Below, one piece after another: positions 63,001 to 64,000 of a stretch of DNA of 64,000 bases (position 1 is its first letter; each line of letters starts with the position of its first letter). Origin of the DNA: Mayamaea pseudoterrestris (Eukaryota > Bacillariophyta > Bacillariophyceae > Sellaphorales > Sellaphoraceae); contig BROI01000013.1 of assembly GCA_027923505.1 (NCBI GenBank), positions 744,001 to 808,000 of the forward strand. The letters are read 5' to 3'. The notes beneath the pieces are model-generated. The model did not search any database. It was not told the origin of the DNA and saw nothing but the letters and a program-made list of their open reading frames with translations. A program made the translations under genes and the position numbers.

Positions 63001-64000
63001 TTGTTGTCGCTTACTGTTGACGCTGGCGATATGTGCTTGACGAGGCCTGGAGGATCCGCAGGCGTGCCTTCCGGAGAATTCGTGGAAAAGTTATTGATTG
63101 GTGTGCCCATAATGACGGGCCGATCTTGTCCTGATACATGAATGGATTTGTCGACGCCTGCTGGAATGGCATTAAGACAATGAAGATCAATAGCGTTCGC
63201 TACGCTGGTAACTTCACCTGTTGCGGCTTCCTGCTCAGCGTCGAGACTTTCAGATTCTTGTAGAGATACTTCAATACCTTGGACAATCTTGATATCCGAT
63301 GCATATACTGTGACATCGGTTCCGCGGACGACGAGTGAACCCGGCAGTGTTATCTTACTTGATTGACCATCGTGCTGTGACGATGCACTGATCCTATTGT
63401 CGCACTGCTGACTTAGCTTCGTTGTATCCAAGATTTGAGTGACTCTTGAATCTTTTTCAGATTGAGAGGAGCTAGACTGGCTTCGATGCGTCAGAACTGG
63501 AATCCTTGCAACACTTTCCGTCCTCGGACATTGTGAGGAGTGTGATGAGGACGAATGCAAACGCTGCTTCAGGCAAATATTTTCACCCTGGGGAGAGTCA
63601 TCGCCGTCCGATCGGCTGTAACTAAAAAAATCTCGCCTGCCATGGATCGAGTTAGAAAATTCATTTCTCCCGGCAACAACTGAAGCTTTATGATGTGGAT
63701 CATCGTCCAGCATAGACTCGAGCTCGTTCCCAACAAATCTCCCGGAAGTAACAATGAGAGGTTCCATCGAGTCGCATCCTGGCTTTGGCTTTCTTCGCCT
63801 CAAAGCTCCCAGCATCTGGATGCCAGGATCAATATCGCGTCCTTTAAGGATAGTCACGTGGCCAATATCCTCGCCTTGTACGACTGGAGCAACGACTAGT
63901 CGCGTTAGCGACAGAAGCTCCTCTGGCGTCGGTCCAAACATTGGTCTTTTCAGAACCATGCCGGCAACGTCATGTGATGTATTCACAGCAAGATAAGATG
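60030..64000 (-). CDS. Large Ser-rich, mostly disordered unknown protein, 5'-truncated by the window edge
   Basis: The frame is open to the right edge; the visible C-terminal part is about 1,323 residues and the true start lies outside. I do not recognise a family. The first 75 visible residues (VNTSHDVAGMVLKRPMFGP, then VVAPVVQGEDIGHVTILKGR) look folded and may be the end of a domain. The rest is rich in Ser, Asp, Arg and Thr with many RSxS-type and SP sites, as in heavily phosphorylated scaffold or signalling proteins. A short coiled coil (KARDLRKQLDQALKTSAKIR) lies at about 1000-1040, and the end is acidic followed by a helix (MMHLQSIIHGLRNAEERK). Length, uniform codon use and lack of stops make it a real gene. 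Confidence 0.8.
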   Translation of the reverse strand, partial: SYLAVNTSHDVAGMVLKRPMFGPTPEELLSLTRLVVAPVVQGEDIGHVTILKGRDIDPGIQMLGALRRRKPKPGCDSMEPLIVTSGRFVGNELESMLDDDPHHKASVVAGRNEFSNSIHGRRDFFSYSRSDGDDSPQGENICLKQRLHSSSSHSSQCPRTESVARIPVLTHRSQSSSSQSEKDSRVTQILDTTKLSQQCDNRISASSQHDGQSSKITLPGSLVVRGTDVTVYASDIKIVQGIEVSLQESESLDAEQEAATGEVTSVANAIDLHCLNAIPAGVDKSIHVSGQDRPVIMGTPINNFSTNSPEGTPADPPGLVKHISPASTVSDNNTLSLVISNDEDAMARENKDFFLHLALSDDATSRAERSASISPASMDGKMSLIGVNRVEVSGPEESLQVDIQKKNLDEGRDEPVLGSTWGRLFCGSDSPSDLISPFTATSQHMASKNIERMWTGPSAMVESLQETARAAAPLSPCGSTCPPNDIVTKDALERRLRIHEDSLRQKLAGAGQSVFTDNETISQSEGMSHDSISQAIQRGRVRNMSREDASSRGSASKDRFENCDEVNECRGKSSRSKRSQSRIRNGYGDEKTAWDPSTIESESRMTSAVPTMIAVGTDAHCLTHHGVPLEIQVVDGEKVVRNSLLRSTVPADQSTVDDEQDNEISCNRNNQQYVARFGSASGEKDLGMPPKHGVASEASFQSDERSPRSAQKSLGRHSNLLVVLTDDDSQSHSDNESSLLLALTRSEGEVAESPRQENAWASQASQKFTKKTSFMSRVERARALALSPKSANDTSDESRMDIDFIEKYPNSIAVSSPRKEFTRSPRLQTVLDRLRERRKQSFISGDDGRRSFTSGNDVEHVDVDDLFSRYDNIVKHMVVLDDDRLLRAQEKHMHVYDDTTRAGSSRSSLKSKPKRTDPSIDSRASSIIDVTELMESSRRGFRSSKDVTIERRRSSSVNVTRNKPRQPSMRRANSFGSETSTPSQKARDLRKQLDQALKTSAKIRTTQERLGAELTTFKSRIQQQRDLSPAASRSASRGRSLSGTSSPSPRSQSLHNSTSSSGQSPSISDTNRALVLNAPVLSDRTVVSGEQASHHSNNTKTIPSEVSRSTTSKRSLTTTSNVDDVLHGDGSSRSFKLTAAEFDQVLNARANHTPIRAQSQSPRTRRSAPTSPASTKGSPSQKVTDDDGGSHASKNSHHSRNSAQNPINLISSQSLPMSEATSVKATSPANRRDGSPRLTAIDSPASRPASSPRVTSNPDDTLNVALMDVDVDSSDGKEEDDDIRQTTSSTSYTSEDEVKMMHLQSIIHGLRNAEERKNQTEM

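Overview
The window is nuclear DNA of a compact protist genome, most likely a stramenopile alga and probably a diatom. It carries eukaryotic cytosolic ribosomal protein genes, a nuclear gene for a mitochondrial ribosomal protein, GT-AG introns mostly 64 to 140 bp long, short intergenic gaps and the standard code with all three stops in use. One membrane protein starts with a signal peptide ending in an AFAP motif, the plastid-import hallmark of algae with secondary red plastids. The diatom assignment is inference; no rRNA or plastid gene is present to fix it.

Layout. 0-4 kb: the truncated NEDD8-activating enzyme subunit, then a head-to-head ribosomal pair, eL33 and uS8. 4-14 kb: an unknown protein, an LRR-like protein, a mitoferrin-like carrier divergent from CTP synthase, and a DNAJC11-like J-protein. 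14-29 kb: two paralogous AAAP amino-acid transporters about 13 kb apart, a second LRR-like gene, an ABCG half-transporter with one intron, a rhomboid-fold protein that seems to lack the catalytic serine, a peroxisomal-type carrier and a membrane-anchored polysaccharide pyruvyl transferase. 29-37 kb: a two-exon orphan, homoserine O-acetyltransferase, a U-box protein, a membrane-anchored degenerate cyclophilin, cytochrome b561, a tentative small spliced gene and a glutathione S-transferase. 38-42 kb: three small related putative GPI-anchored proteins followed by SDF2, all on the minus strand. 43-56 kb: one giant ten-exon gene. 57-64 kb: a third LRR-like copy broken by one in-frame stop, mitochondrial bL20, and the C-terminal 1,300 or more residues of a serine-rich unknown protein running off the right edge.

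The centrepiece is the giant minus-strand gene at 43249..56006. Joining ten exons at consensus splice sites gives an uninterrupted frame of 12,102 nt (4,033 residues). The protein has two CCCH fingers, an SF1 (UPF1/ZNFX1-like) helicase with a large Cys-rich insertion, a long run of NFX1-type CGH repeats, four consecutive CbxX/CfqX-type AAA+ modules and a charged coiled-coil tail. Four of its five P-loops are split by an intron at the identical codon and phase, and the fifth P-loop is split four nucleotides further on.

Most other genes are single-exon housekeeping, transport or secretory genes that do not form an operon-like pathway. Local themes are divergent gene pairs with shared promoters, dispersed gene families (LRR-like, AAAP, mitochondrial-carrier) and short in-frame 18 to 21 nt tandem duplications in coding DNA. 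I found no tRNA, rRNA, CRISPR array, transposon or virus-derived element.
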